A program made the position numbers and the translations under genes. From contig NZ_QRUF01000004.1 in the NCBI RefSeq assembly GCF_003458415.1, positions 2,055-66,054 of the forward strand: a stretch of 64,000 nucleotides of DNA, given 5' to 3'. The notes beneath the pieces were generated by a model. The model saw only the letters and a list, made by a program, of their open reading frames with translations. It was not told where the DNA came from and ran no database searches. Every line of letters starts with the position of its first letter. Position 1 is the first letter of the stretch. Source of the stretch: Collinsella sp. AF25-2LB. GTDB lineage: Bacteria; Actinomycetota; Coriobacteriia; Coriobacteriales; Coriobacteriaceae. This document shows, in pieces, positions 37,192 through 45,287 of this stretch.

Positions 37192-38393
37192 CGCTCAAGC
37201 TGGGCCAGCAGTTCCTCGACGACCTCGACGGCATCGCCGACAACCTTGTACTGGGCAGCACCAAAGATGGGGGCATCCGGGTCCTCGTTGATGGCGATAA
37301 TGCACTCTGCCCCACCGATGCCGGCAAGATGCTGGATGGCGCCCGAAACACCGATACTCACGAGAAGCTTGGGCGAAACCGATACGCCGGTCTGGCCAAT
37401 CTGATGGCGACACTCCAACCAGCCGGCCTCCACGACAGGTCGCGTGCAACCAAGCTCGGCTCCCAGAGCCTCGGCGAGCCTTCGCATCAGGGGCAGATTC
37501 TTCTTGGAGCCAATGCCGCGGCCCACCACGACCAAGCGCTCGGCATCGGCGATCGAGGCCTGCTGCCTCCACTCCTCGGCGGGAATCGAGATCTCGACAC
37601 GAGCCTTAGCATCATCCGCAAGCGATATCTGGGTGATCGTGCCGGAGCGGTCGTAGTCAAAGTCGGGCGCCTTAAAGATGCCGGGACGAACCGTTGCCAT
37701 CTGGGGACGATGATTGGGGCAGACGATGGTGGCCATCAGGTTGCCGCCAAACGCCGGACGCGTCTGTTGCAGCAGCCCCGTCTCCGTATCCATCGAAAGT
37801 ACGGTGCAGTCAGCCGTAAGGCCCGTCTGCAAGCGCACGGCAACGCCGGGTGCCAGTTCGCGGCCAAAAGCGGTCGCACCGTATAGGATGGCCTCGGGTT
37901 TGCGTTCGGCTACCAAATCGCAGATCAAGCGGGCGTAGACCTCCGCATCGTTTTGGCGCAGGCGCTCGTCGCGACAGGCCAGGACTTCGTCGGCGCCCGC
38001 GCAAACCAGATGCTCCAGGTCGCCGAGAGAACCCTCGGGACCCATACCGATCAGTGCCACCAGACGGCAGTCGCGAGCATCGGCAAGCTCGCGGCCCTTG
38101 CCCATAAGCTCATAGGCAACGGGAGTCACCGTATCGTGCTCGTCGGTCTGCGCGAATACCCAAATGTCTCGATATGCATCAAGGTCCACCGCACCAGCGG
38201 CCTCGTCACGCTCGATCGAGATAGCGTTGACAGGGCAGGCGTCGACGCACCCACCGCATAGGATGCAGCCGTCGGTTACGCGGGCGCATCGGCTGGGTCG
38301 CTCGCCTTCCACTACGATGCCGCCCGAGGCACAGGCGCGAACGCAGCGACCGCAGCCGATACAGGCTTCGCTATCGATAATCAGTCCGCTCAT
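37188..38393 (-). CDS. etfA: Electron transfer flavoprotein alpha subunit with N-terminal ferredoxin domain
   Basis: The first ~65 residues form a two-cluster ferredoxin domain (CIGCGRCVRACASGG and CILCGGCVDACPVNA). A normal EtfA follows, with the FAD-binding C-terminal half (VVVGRGIGSKKNLPLMRRLAEALGAELGCTRP, GQTGVSVSPKLLVSIGVSGAIQHLAGI, AINEDPDAPIF). The ferredoxin extension is found in EtfA proteins that work with a FAD dehydrogenase and ferredoxin in flavin-based electron bifurcation, such as LctC of the Acetobacterium lactate dehydrogenase. It begins right after etfB stops. Convergent overlap with the HD gene stop is unusual but clear. Confidence 0.92.
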   Translation of the reverse strand: MSGLIIDSEACIGCGRCVRACASGGIVVEGERPSRCARVTDGCILCGGCVDACPVNAISIERDEAAGAVDLDAYRDIWVFAQTDEHDTVTPVAYELMGKGRELADARDCRLVALIGMGPEGSLGDLEHLVCAGADEVLACRDERLRQNDAEVYARLICDLVAERKPEAILYGATAFGRELAPGVAVRLQTGLTADCTVLSMDTETGLLQQTRPAFGGNLMATIVCPNHRPQMATVRPGIFKAPDFDYDRSGTITQISLADDAKARVEISIPAEEWRQQASIADAERLVVVGRGIGSKKNLPLMRRLAEALGAELGCTRPVVEAGWLECRHQIGQTGVSVSPKLLVSIGVSGAIQHLAGIGGAECIIAINEDPDAPIFGAAQYKVVGDAVEVVEELLAQLER

Positions 38394-39209
38394 CTATGCC
38401 ATCCCCTCGATAATCTTGGCAAGCTTTGCCGCCTGCTCGGACGCCGTCCCCTCAACGGCCTCGCACGTTTGGTCACGGTCGGGCACAAACGAGCGCACGA
38501 CCTGTGTCGGCGACCCGGCAAGACCGCAACGCGCGGGGTCGGCGTTCACGTCGGCGGCACTGACCACGCGCACGTCCGCCTCCTCCGCCGCGCGAATACC
38601 GGCAATACTCGGCATACGCAACTGGCCAATCTCCTTGGCAGTCGTCATCGCGCACGGCATCTCAAGGTACACCGTCTCCTCGCCGGCATCGCATCCGTGA
38701 ACGAGCGCCAGCGAGCCACAGGTCGTAAAGCCCGCGCTCTGCACGCAGCTCACGTCGGTCACGCAGGGAATATCAAAGGCACCGGCAAGCTCGGGACCAA
38801 TCTGGGCCGTATCGCCATCCACCGCCATCTTGCCGCAGATGAGCAGGTCGAAGTCCTCGTCGAGCGCCTCGATGCCGCACTTGAGGGCATAGGTGGTTGC
38901 CAGGGTATCGGCACCTGCAAAGGCGCGATCGGTCAGCAGCAGCGCATCGTCGGCGCCTCGAGCGATGCAGTCGCGCAGCAGCGACTCGGTCGCGGGGATG
39001 CCCATCGACACCACCGTCACGCGCACATCCATGCCAAAGCCGATAAAGTCGTCCTTCAGCGCCAGCGCGCATTCCAAAGCGCTCGCATCAAAGGGATTAA
39101 TGACCGCCTGCTTGCCATCGCGCACGATGGTATTGGTCTTGGGGTCCATCTTGACCTCGGTGCTGCCCGGCACGGCCTTGACGCACACCACCATATGGAA
39201 ATCGCTCAT
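38394..39209 (-). CDS. etfB: Electron transfer flavoprotein beta subunit
   Basis: The 271-residue EtfB has the family N-terminus VVCVKAVPGSTEVKMDP, INPFDASALECALALKD, the VTVVSMG strand and the CGKMAVDGDTAQIGPELA nucleotide site. It forms the heterodimer with EtfA. The ATG at 39209 lies nine bases after GGGGG; a GTG at 39215 is possible but too close to it. It follows the dehydrogenase stop by two bases, giving the order dehydrogenase-etfB-etfA. Confidence 0.93.
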   Translation of the reverse strand: MSDFHMVVCVKAVPGSTEVKMDPKTNTIVRDGKQAVINPFDASALECALALKDDFIGFGMDVRVTVVSMGIPATESLLRDCIARGADDALLLTDRAFAGADTLATTYALKCGIEALDEDFDLLICGKMAVDGDTAQIGPELAGAFDIPCVTDVSCVQSAGFTTCGSLALVHGCDAGEETVYLEMPCAMTTAKEIGQLRMPSIAGIRAAEEADVRVVSAADVNADPARCGLAGSPTQVVRSFVPDRDQTCEAVEGTASEQAAKLAKIIEGMA

Positions 39210-39211
39210 CT

Positions 39212-40813
39212 TCACGCGCCCCCTTTCTGGACGAGCTCATCCAAGAGCTTCTCCGAAAACAGGTTACCGCGACCCAGCTGCCCGGCAGGATCGAGCTGGA
39301 GCTTGAGCCGCGCCGACTCGACCATGGCCTCGTGACCGTACATCGTCTCCAAGAAGCCCGCCTTGATCTTGCCGACGCCGTGTTCTGCGGAGACGGCACC
39401 GCCCATGGCCGTGACCTCGGAAGCCCACTGGGCAAAGAGTTCTGCGCCGCGGCGATAATCCTGTGCATCGCGCGGCAGAATGTTCACATGCAGATGGTTG
39501 TTACCGATATGCCCCCAGGCGGCAGATTCAAGCCCACTTTCCGCCAGCGTGCGGCGATAGAGGGCGATAACATCGGCCAAGTGCGCGTTGGGCACCGACA
39601 TGTCCGAACCCAGTTTGGTGATGGTGGGATCCATGCGGCGGCGCTCGTCGATGAGCATGTTGACGCTCTCGGGCACCGCATGGCGGAAGAATCGCTGACA
39701 CTCGCGATCGACCTCGGTGCGCGCGACCCATGTCGCATCGTCACTGCCGCCCGCAAGCTCCAGTACCCACCCCAAGTGATACAGCTCCTCAGTCGCCTGG
39801 GCTTCGTCGTCGCAGTCGAGCTCCACGTAGACACAGACCTTGGCGTCTTTGTCGAGCGCAGGCAGCGAGGCAAACGCCGTCGACTGCTCGCGCTGGCGAC
39901 GTAGAATATCCAGGGCGCCAGCATCGAAGTACTCGATGGCAGCCGCATGGGACAGGACGGGACGCACAGAATCGGTGAAGGACACGGCCTTGTCTTCGCT
40001 ATCGAAGAAGCAGCTCACGCCCCAAACGACCGCGGGTGCCACCTGCAGGGCAATCTCGAGTTCGGTGATGACACCGATTGTGCCACACGCACCGATAAAC
40101 AGATCGATGGCATCCATATCGTCAGCAACGAAATAGCCCGAAGCATTTTTTGTCTTGGGCATGGTATAGCCGGGAAGATCGAGCTCGAGTGTACGGCCCG
40201 CTGCCGTCACGAGCGACAGGTGGCGGCCCTGGGCAAAAGCCTCGCCGCGCCGAAGCTCAAGCAAATCGCCATCAGCCAGCACGACGTGGAGTCCCGTGAT
40301 ATGTGGGCGCATGGGGCCGTAGGCGTAGCTGCGGGCACCGGAGGCGTTACATGCCGCCATGCCGCCCAGACAGGCAGACGCCTCGGTGGGATCGGTGGGA
40401 AAAAACTGCTCGGGAGCCTCTTGGAACTCCTCGTAGGCCTCAAGCGATGCCTGGTCCCAACCAGCGGTCGGCAGCACCTTCTTGCTCAGCTGCTTGCGCA
40501 GCTCCGAGAGCACAACGCCCGGCTCCACGCGCAGCAGAAATTGGCCTTGTTCATCGCGGCGAAGGCCCAAATAGCGATTCATACGGGAAGTATTGAGGAT
40601 ATGCCCGCCGTGGGGCACGGCGCCGGCGGCAAGGCCGGTTCGGGCGCCCTGAACCGTTACCGGAACACGCTCGGCATGGAGCTTTTCCAAAATGGCACGG
40701 ACCTCGTTTTCCGTTGTCGGAAACGAGATGCTCGAGGCCTCGCCCGATGCGCGAGATTCATCGCGGCCATACTCTTCGAACTCGTCGGTGAAGGGTTTGA
40801 TGGTTGCAGACAC
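39212..40813 (-). CDS. FAD-linked oxidase, lactate/glycolate dehydrogenase type (LctD/GlcD-like)
   Basis: The 533-residue protein has an FAD-binding type 4 (PCMH) domain (VPVTVQGARTGLAAGAVPHGG, LGGMAACNASGARSYAYGPMR, GACGTIGVITELEI) and a C-terminal oxidase domain ending in GHIGNNHLHVNILP and SAEHGVGKIKAG with the catalytic histidines. Directly upstream of etfB and ferredoxin-type etfA, it most resembles the lactate dehydrogenase of a confurcating Ldh/EtfAB complex, which drives NAD+-linked lactate oxidation with reduced ferredoxin. Glycolate or another 2-hydroxyacid cannot be excluded. The GTG start is supported by GGGGGAG five bases upstream. Confidence 0.88.
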   Translation of the reverse strand: MSATIKPFTDEFEEYGRDESRASGEASSISFPTTENEVRAILEKLHAERVPVTVQGARTGLAAGAVPHGGHILNTSRMNRYLGLRRDEQGQFLLRVEPGVVLSELRKQLSKKVLPTAGWDQASLEAYEEFQEAPEQFFPTDPTEASACLGGMAACNASGARSYAYGPMRPHITGLHVVLADGDLLELRRGEAFAQGRHLSLVTAAGRTLELDLPGYTMPKTKNASGYFVADDMDAIDLFIGACGTIGVITELEIALQVAPAVVWGVSCFFDSEDKAVSFTDSVRPVLSHAAAIEYFDAGALDILRRQREQSTAFASLPALDKDAKVCVYVELDCDDEAQATEELYHLGWVLELAGGSDDATWVARTEVDRECQRFFRHAVPESVNMLIDERRRMDPTITKLGSDMSVPNAHLADVIALYRRTLAESGLESAAWGHIGNNHLHVNILPRDAQDYRRGAELFAQWASEVTAMGGAVSAEHGVGKIKAGFLETMYGHEAMVESARLKLQLDPAGQLGRGNLFSEKLLDELVQKGGA

Positions 40814-41158
40814 GCGAACTCCCCCTTTAGCTAACTACAGTGTTTGCAGGGAGATGTTACCGCATCGTTTCGTCGACGTGTTCGAGACCGTCTCCATAAT
40901 TGGCGTTTTTTACGTTCGTGCAATTCGGCGAGCGGCTTGATTTCCTCGGCAGACGATGCTTTTGACACATATGGCCCCGCCGTCGCCGACCGCGCGATTG
41001 TCGCTCGAAAAAAGTTGGAGTATTTTTTGCCGCCTTTTACCTGCGGAGACGCCAATCCGTCAAGCATTTGGTCAGAAATTGGTCAAGTAGCGGCTGATAA
41101 GGTCGGCGTCGACAGCCAAAACCGATAGAAGTTTTGGCCCAGAAGCAGGGAGGTTCCC
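40814..41158. promoter_or_regulatory. Divergent regulatory region between the dehydrogenase-Etf operon and the surface-protein locus
   Basis: The 345 bases hold no supported gene. On the minus strand TTGCAC, 16 bases, AATTAT (about 40893-40920) is a tolerable promoter for the dehydrogenase-etf genes. The plus strand shows several TTGA-like and T-rich segments before the 41159 start, but no clear box pair. No operator palindrome is convincing. Confidence 0.35.
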
Positions 41159-41455
41159 ATGGCATATTACTGGCCCCAGTACGGCATCGCCATCGAAGTC
41201 GACGACGATCCCCATCTCCTGCCTTTCGACGAAGAGGCATTCCCCGATACGACGGTCTACCACGTTACCACCGATGTGATCTGCGACCCCGAGTCGTTCT
41301 CGGCGCTCGCCCACCACATCGCGCATATCCACGACATCGAGCTCCCTCCCGACTTCGACGAGCTCGTCTACTCGCGCCGTCTGATGCTTCACATGCTCTT
41401 TGGAGCGGACCCGTCCACCTTTGCGCGCGTCTATACCGCCAAGGATGCCGCATGA
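41159..41455 (+). CDS. Unrecognised 98-residue protein
   Basis: This is a small acidic cytoplasmic-type protein without signal peptide or membrane segment. It starts after GGGAGG and is translationally coupled to the next gene by an ATGA overlap. The pattern YYWPQYGIAIEVDDDP near the N-terminus followed by VYHVTTDVICDP loosely recalls the IEVDG...vxrvT strands of small DUF559/Vsr-fold endonuclease-like domains, but the usual catalytic Asp/Glu pattern is not convincing, so no function is claimed. Confidence 0.65.
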   Translation: MAYYWPQYGIAIEVDDDPHLLPFDEEAFPDTTVYHVTTDVICDPESFSALAHHIAHIHDIELPPDFDELVYSRRLMLHMLFGADPSTFARVYTAKDAA

Positions 41456-41961
41456 GCGCGAAGAAGCCGCCCCACTTTGCAGGTCTGGGGCATCGCAGGA
41501 AGCTCATCGTTGCCTGCTTGGCCATCGTCTGTGCCCTTGTCGCCGTAGGACTATACGCTTGGCAGTCGCAGCCCGTACCCGAGACGGGCGCTTCGGTTAC
41601 GACGGCCGAGGGCAAAACGCGTCAGGAAATCCAAGATGAGCTCGACGCCATCGTCCGCGACAACATGATGACGATTTCGGTCGCACCGGTCGCTCAGCTG
41701 CAGGAGGACGGCAAGCTGCGCGTCAACGTGCAAAACGTCCAAGACAATAAATTTCCCCAGCGATTCCGCGTCATCCAAAACGACGAGACCATGTACGAAT
41801 CCGGTGTGGTCGAGACCGGCAAGACAATCGAAACGTGCCCCGCCGGCGACATCAAAGAAGGCGAGGCGTACATCGAGATCCAGGCACTCGATGCAAAGAC
41901 CCTCGACAGCCACGGCAATCCGACACGTGTCAAGGTACGGGTTGAGCAAGCCGAGAACTAG
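41452..41961 (+). CDS. Membrane-anchored extracytoplasmic beta-rich protein, unknown function
   Basis: The 169-residue protein has a basic start (MSAKKPPHFAGLGHRRK), one hydrophobic segment at about 18-36 and then an extracytoplasmic part rich in predicted strands: MMTISVAPVAQL, LRVNVQNVQDNKFPQRFRVI, MYESGVVETGKTIETC, EAYIEIQALDAKT. The YxSGxVxxGxxI layout resembles Ig-like accessory proteins seen near surface-protein genes in Gram-positives, from memory only. Its ATG overlaps the previous stop; 89 bases separate it from the next gene. Confidence 0.72.
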   Translation: MSAKKPPHFAGLGHRRKLIVACLAIVCALVAVGLYAWQSQPVPETGASVTTAEGKTRQEIQDELDAIVRDNMMTISVAPVAQLQEDGKLRVNVQNVQDNKFPQRFRVIQNDETMYESGVVETGKTIETCPAGDIKEGEAYIEIQALDAKTLDSHGNPTRVKVRVEQAEN

Positions 41962-42050
41962 CTTTCCGGCCGACGCGGCACCGCACGTAATTCACCAGCA
42001 TTCGTCCAATCATCGCGGGGACGGTCCGCGGCGAATAGAAAGGAACAACC

Positions 42051-42650
42051 ATGGACATCATCAGGAACATGAACGGAGCCAGAGCGCTCGTCGTGGGCGC
42101 AGGGCTCGCGCTCGCGCTCGCAATGGGCGCGGCCCCGACGCCAGCTATGGCAGCCGGGCGCGTTGGAACCACGAAAGTAATGGTCAGGACCGAGATCGAC
42201 AACGTTGAGTTCAAAGTTCCGACGGTTATTCCCTTCGTCGCCAAGGCCGACGGCACGCTTCAGGGCCCCTCAGAAGACGCGACCACCATCGACAATCATT
42301 CGGCCTACGGCATCCATGTCACCAACATGAAGATCGACGCCATGAACACCTGGACCATTGCTGCCGACGCCAAGGCCGGAACCGCACAGAACTCCATCGA
42401 CTTTAAGGTCGGCCCCGACGGCGCACTCCAGAACGCCAGCGCCGCAATGCAGAAGACAGGCCTCGATCTTTCCAAGAACGCAGCCTTCGACATGGGCTAC
42501 CAGGGCATTGCCGGCGGCACGGACAAAATTAAGCTCAAGACAAGCGGAAACGTCGCCCGCGTCACGCGCGACATCTTCCGCGTAACCGGCGAAGGTGATC
42601 AGGTTGCAACGATCACCTGGACGGTCGAGCCCGGTGCGCACACGGCATAA
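42051..42650 (+). CDS. Secreted surface-type protein, unknown function
   Basis: A clear Sec signal peptide (hydrophobic core at about 12-30, cut near AMAAG) leads into a ~165-residue beta-rich, low-cysteine domain. Features are EFKVPTVIPFVAKADGTLQGPS, IDNHSAYGIHVTNMKI and a terminal VATITWTVEPG. The pattern of a short exported domain ending in an aromatic W-x-V strand recalls WxL-type or fimbrial subunits, but there is no cell-wall anchor in it. The start follows AAAGGAAC. The next gene starts inside its last codons. Confidence 0.72.
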   Translation: MDIIRNMNGARALVVGAGLALALAMGAAPTPAMAAGRVGTTKVMVRTEIDNVEFKVPTVIPFVAKADGTLQGPSEDATTIDNHSAYGIHVTNMKIDAMNTWTIAADAKAGTAQNSIDFKVGPDGALQNASAAMQKTGLDLSKNAAFDMGYQGIAGGTDKIKLKTSGNVARVTRDIFRVTGEGDQVATITWTVEPGAHTA

Positions 42651-42915
42651 GGCCGTCGCCCTGGCCGCCGCCGTCAGCATCCTAGCGTTTGGGCCAGCCA
42701 TGGCCTTTGCCCAGCAAGAACAGGCGCAGGCCGCCACGCAAGTGACGGTCGACCTCTCGGAGCTCGACCGCGGCGACCGCGAAGAACCGTTGGCGCAGAC
42801 AGGCGACAGACGATGGCTCTTGGCAGCAGGCGCCACAGCAGCAGGCGCGGGAACCGCCGGCCTCGGTCTGCACATCAAACGTAGCCAGAAACAAAACACG
42901 GACAGGCCGCACTAA
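42634..42915 (+). CDS. Small exported protein with LPxTG-like (LAQTG) wall-sorting tail
   Basis: This reads as 93 residues from GTG 42634, overlapping the previous gene by 17 bases. A basic start RTRHK is followed by a signal peptide (cut near AFAQQ), a short mature part of about 30 residues, then LAQTGD, a hydrophobic stretch LLAAGATAAGAGTAGLGLHI and a basic tail KRSQKQ. This is the layout of a sortase substrate with a variant motif (Pro to Ala). The start is uncertain; the frame opens at 42595. A wall-anchored peptide this short could act as an assembly base for the neighbouring secreted proteins. Confidence 0.6.
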   Translation: MRTRHKAVALAAAVSILAFGPAMAFAQQEQAQAATQVTVDLSELDRGDREEPLAQTGDRRWLLAAGATAAGAGTAGLGLHIKRSQKQNTDRPH

Positions 42916-42933
42916 ATTAGCTAAGGAGACCCC

Positions 42934-44364
42934 ATGGCATCGAAGAACCTTTTGCCCGTCGTCGCACTCTGTGGCGCGCTCGCAACCGGAACGCCTGTCG
43001 CCGCTTGGGCGACTCCCGTCATGGCAGACTCCTTACCAGCAGCCCTAAGTTCCGCACCAAATCCGTCGAGCGCCATTGCGTGCAAGCGTTTTTCGATCGC
43101 ACAGGCCGCGATCTCAACCTCGGGATGCCTTCGTCGTAATACGGACGGCTCGATAGTCGTGGATATCAAGCGTTCGAACAAGGCAAACGGCTCCCAGGCG
43201 GGGTGCGCCGTCTGCACGTGGCGCTCGGTTGTGCTCGATGCAGATGGCGATCCATGCAATTTAGAGCTGCGCATCGACATCGCTTCGGTCGATGACTCGG
43301 CGAACGGAGCGAAGGTCGCCTTCGACGGTACGTTTTTCGAGAAAGGAGGCGGTATATGTCTGGGCTGCGCCGCCGCGAATGCAGACGATGCGCAGCCCAC
43401 CCTCTCATTCACGGCATCGTTGCGGCTGACCAAAGCCGGCACCGATGCCATCGCGGCGGGAGAAGCGTCCCTGCTGTTCTACGCCGTCAGCGCCAAGGAC
43501 ACAAACGCTCATTTCGAGAAGCCAGCCGGATCACTCAGTCTTACACGAGGGATAGAGGCAGGCCCTATTGAAATCGATGCCCACGCGCAAAGCAGGCAAC
43601 GCATTCTTGCCGACCCGGCGCTTCTCGAAATGGAGTGGAACGGATCCGGAGCCATCGGAATTCTCCCCTCCGCGCTTGACGCCAAGACGCTCCCCCCAAA
43701 CGACGAACCCATCAACACAACCATACAAGAGGAGAGCGCGGTCAAAGAAGCAGGTGCGGGCGACACGCCGTCGCCGACAAACGGCGTCCCAGCTTCTTTC
43801 GAAGCACCGAATGAGCCCGCTGCCGATCCAAACAATCCCGAGCTCGCGGACAGCCTGGGGCTTGCTGATCCTCAAGAGATCGATGAAGGTAACTGCTGCG
43901 TGCTTGCCGCGCTCGACCACACAGAGGTCATCGACGCTGCGAACATCGAAGTTGCCGCCGCCAATCAGCCCGTCCGCAAGTCGGCTATCATCGCATTTCC
44001 TGAATCCATCGAAGTCGTCTTTTTGCCATCGGGCGAGGTCGTGGCCCCAACACTGCTCACCTTGTTGGGCGCCAAGAATACTCGAAACGAAATTAAAAAG
44101 GTCACAGTTGTCGACCCTGCAACCACCGCCAAGCTGCGTCTATACGCCGTTGCCGCAAACGGAAGCAAGACCCTGGAATTCGATGGCGACACACTTCTAG
44201 CCTGGCGACGTCTGGACATTATGCAAGACGTCTCGTATCAGATCGAACTCGAAGGGTTTGATCGTGCCCGCGATGCCAATATCATCGCCGCGGCTATTGA
44301 ATTCCCGCAGCGGCTTATGACACTGCGCTTTGAATACTATCCCTATGTCCCGACAACCACCTGA
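42934..44364 (+). CDS. Large secreted protein, unknown function
   Basis: The 476-residue protein has a signal peptide (core LLPVVALCGALATGTPVAAWA). An N-terminal domain with several cysteines follows (GCLRR, GCAVCTW, GGGICLGCAA, NCCVL), then an acidic Pro/Ser/Thr-rich linker at about 255-310, and a C-terminal beta-rich domain (ESIEVVFLPSGEVVAPTLLTLLG, LRLYAVAANGSKTLEF). No anchor motif is seen. The start follows AAGGAG, 18 bases after the previous stop, so it belongs to the same unit. I do not recognise the family. The number of cysteines is high for a Gram-positive surface protein. Confidence 0.7.
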   Translation: MASKNLLPVVALCGALATGTPVAAWATPVMADSLPAALSSAPNPSSAIACKRFSIAQAAISTSGCLRRNTDGSIVVDIKRSNKANGSQAGCAVCTWRSVVLDADGDPCNLELRIDIASVDDSANGAKVAFDGTFFEKGGGICLGCAAANADDAQPTLSFTASLRLTKAGTDAIAAGEASLLFYAVSAKDTNAHFEKPAGSLSLTRGIEAGPIEIDAHAQSRQRILADPALLEMEWNGSGAIGILPSALDAKTLPPNDEPINTTIQEESAVKEAGAGDTPSPTNGVPASFEAPNEPAADPNNPELADSLGLADPQEIDEGNCCVLAALDHTEVIDAANIEVAAANQPVRKSAIIAFPESIEVVFLPSGEVVAPTLLTLLGAKNTRNEIKKVTVVDPATTAKLRLYAVAANGSKTLEFDGDTLLAWRRLDIMQDVSYQIELEGFDRARDANIIAAAIEFPQRLMTLRFEYYPYVPTTT

Positions 44365-44482
44365 GGCTTAAATGCTGCGCATCATTCCTAACACCACTTA
44401 TATAACGTATTAGATGAGTCGCGATGTGCCTCGCATTTCGTTCTGCTACGATTGCCACGTTGGCATCAATACAGGAGGGCTC

Positions 44483-45199
44483 ATGCCGGGCTTGGGAACA
44501 ATCATCAACGTTGTGCTTTTAGTTGCGGGCGGTCTTTTGGGATTAGCGGGCGGTCGCTTCATTACACCGCGCATCCAAGACACGCTCATGAAAGCATCGG
44601 GGCTGTGCGTCCTGTTTATCGGCCTGGGCGGCACCATGCAAAAGATGCTCATCATCGATGGAAAGGCGCTAGCGACCACCGGTACCACCATGCTCATCGT
44701 CTCATTTGCGCTCGGTTCGCTCATCGGCGAGGCCATCAACTTGGAGGCCGCCATTGAGAACCTTGGCGAATGGCTCAAGCGTAAAACCGGCAGCGAGGGC
44801 GATAACGAGTTCACCAACGCTTTTGTCTCGACTTCACTCACCGTGTGTATCGGCGCTATGGCCATTGTGGGATCGATCCAGGACGGCCTGCTCGGCGACT
44901 GGTCCACGCTTGCCCTCAAGGGCGCGCTGGACTGCATCATCGTCTGCACCATGACGGCGTCGCTTGGCCGCGGCTGCATTTTCTCCGCCCTGCCCGTCGC
45001 CGTGTTCCAGGGGACGATCACGCTGTTTGCCGGCGCACTCTCCCCCATCATGACTACGGCAGCCCTCGACAGCCTTTCGCTCGTAGGCTCCATGCTCATC
45101 TTCTGCGTCGGCGTCAACCTCATCCGTCCTCAGACCTTCCGCACGGCCAATATGCTCCCCTCCGTCGTCATCGCCGTCATCTACGCCCTCCTGTTCTAA
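44483..45199 (+). CDS. DUF554 family membrane protein
   Basis: The 238-residue protein has about seven hydrophobic segments and the DUF554 (YdfK-like) start PGLGTIINVVLLVAGGLLGLAGG, then LCVLFIGLGGTMQK, IGEAINLE and a central CIGAMAIVGSIQDGLLGD. Function is unknown; the family is thought to be transporters. The start follows GGAGGG. It is probably transcribed alone from the preceding ~120-base gap, which has a TATATAAC-like -10. Confidence 0.87.
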   Translation: MPGLGTIINVVLLVAGGLLGLAGGRFITPRIQDTLMKASGLCVLFIGLGGTMQKMLIIDGKALATTGTTMLIVSFALGSLIGEAINLEAAIENLGEWLKRKTGSEGDNEFTNAFVSTSLTVCIGAMAIVGSIQDGLLGDWSTLALKGALDCIIVCTMTASLGRGCIFSALPVAVFQGTITLFAGALSPIMTTAALDSLSLVGSMLIFCVGVNLIRPQTFRTANMLPSVVIAVIYALLF

Positions 45200-45287
45200 A
45201 TCTATCTACGCAGCAGTATCTCGAACACCTGTTTGATGCTGTGCTATGATATGAGGTCACCGAAGCTGCGTTAGGAGAGGAGAAGCG

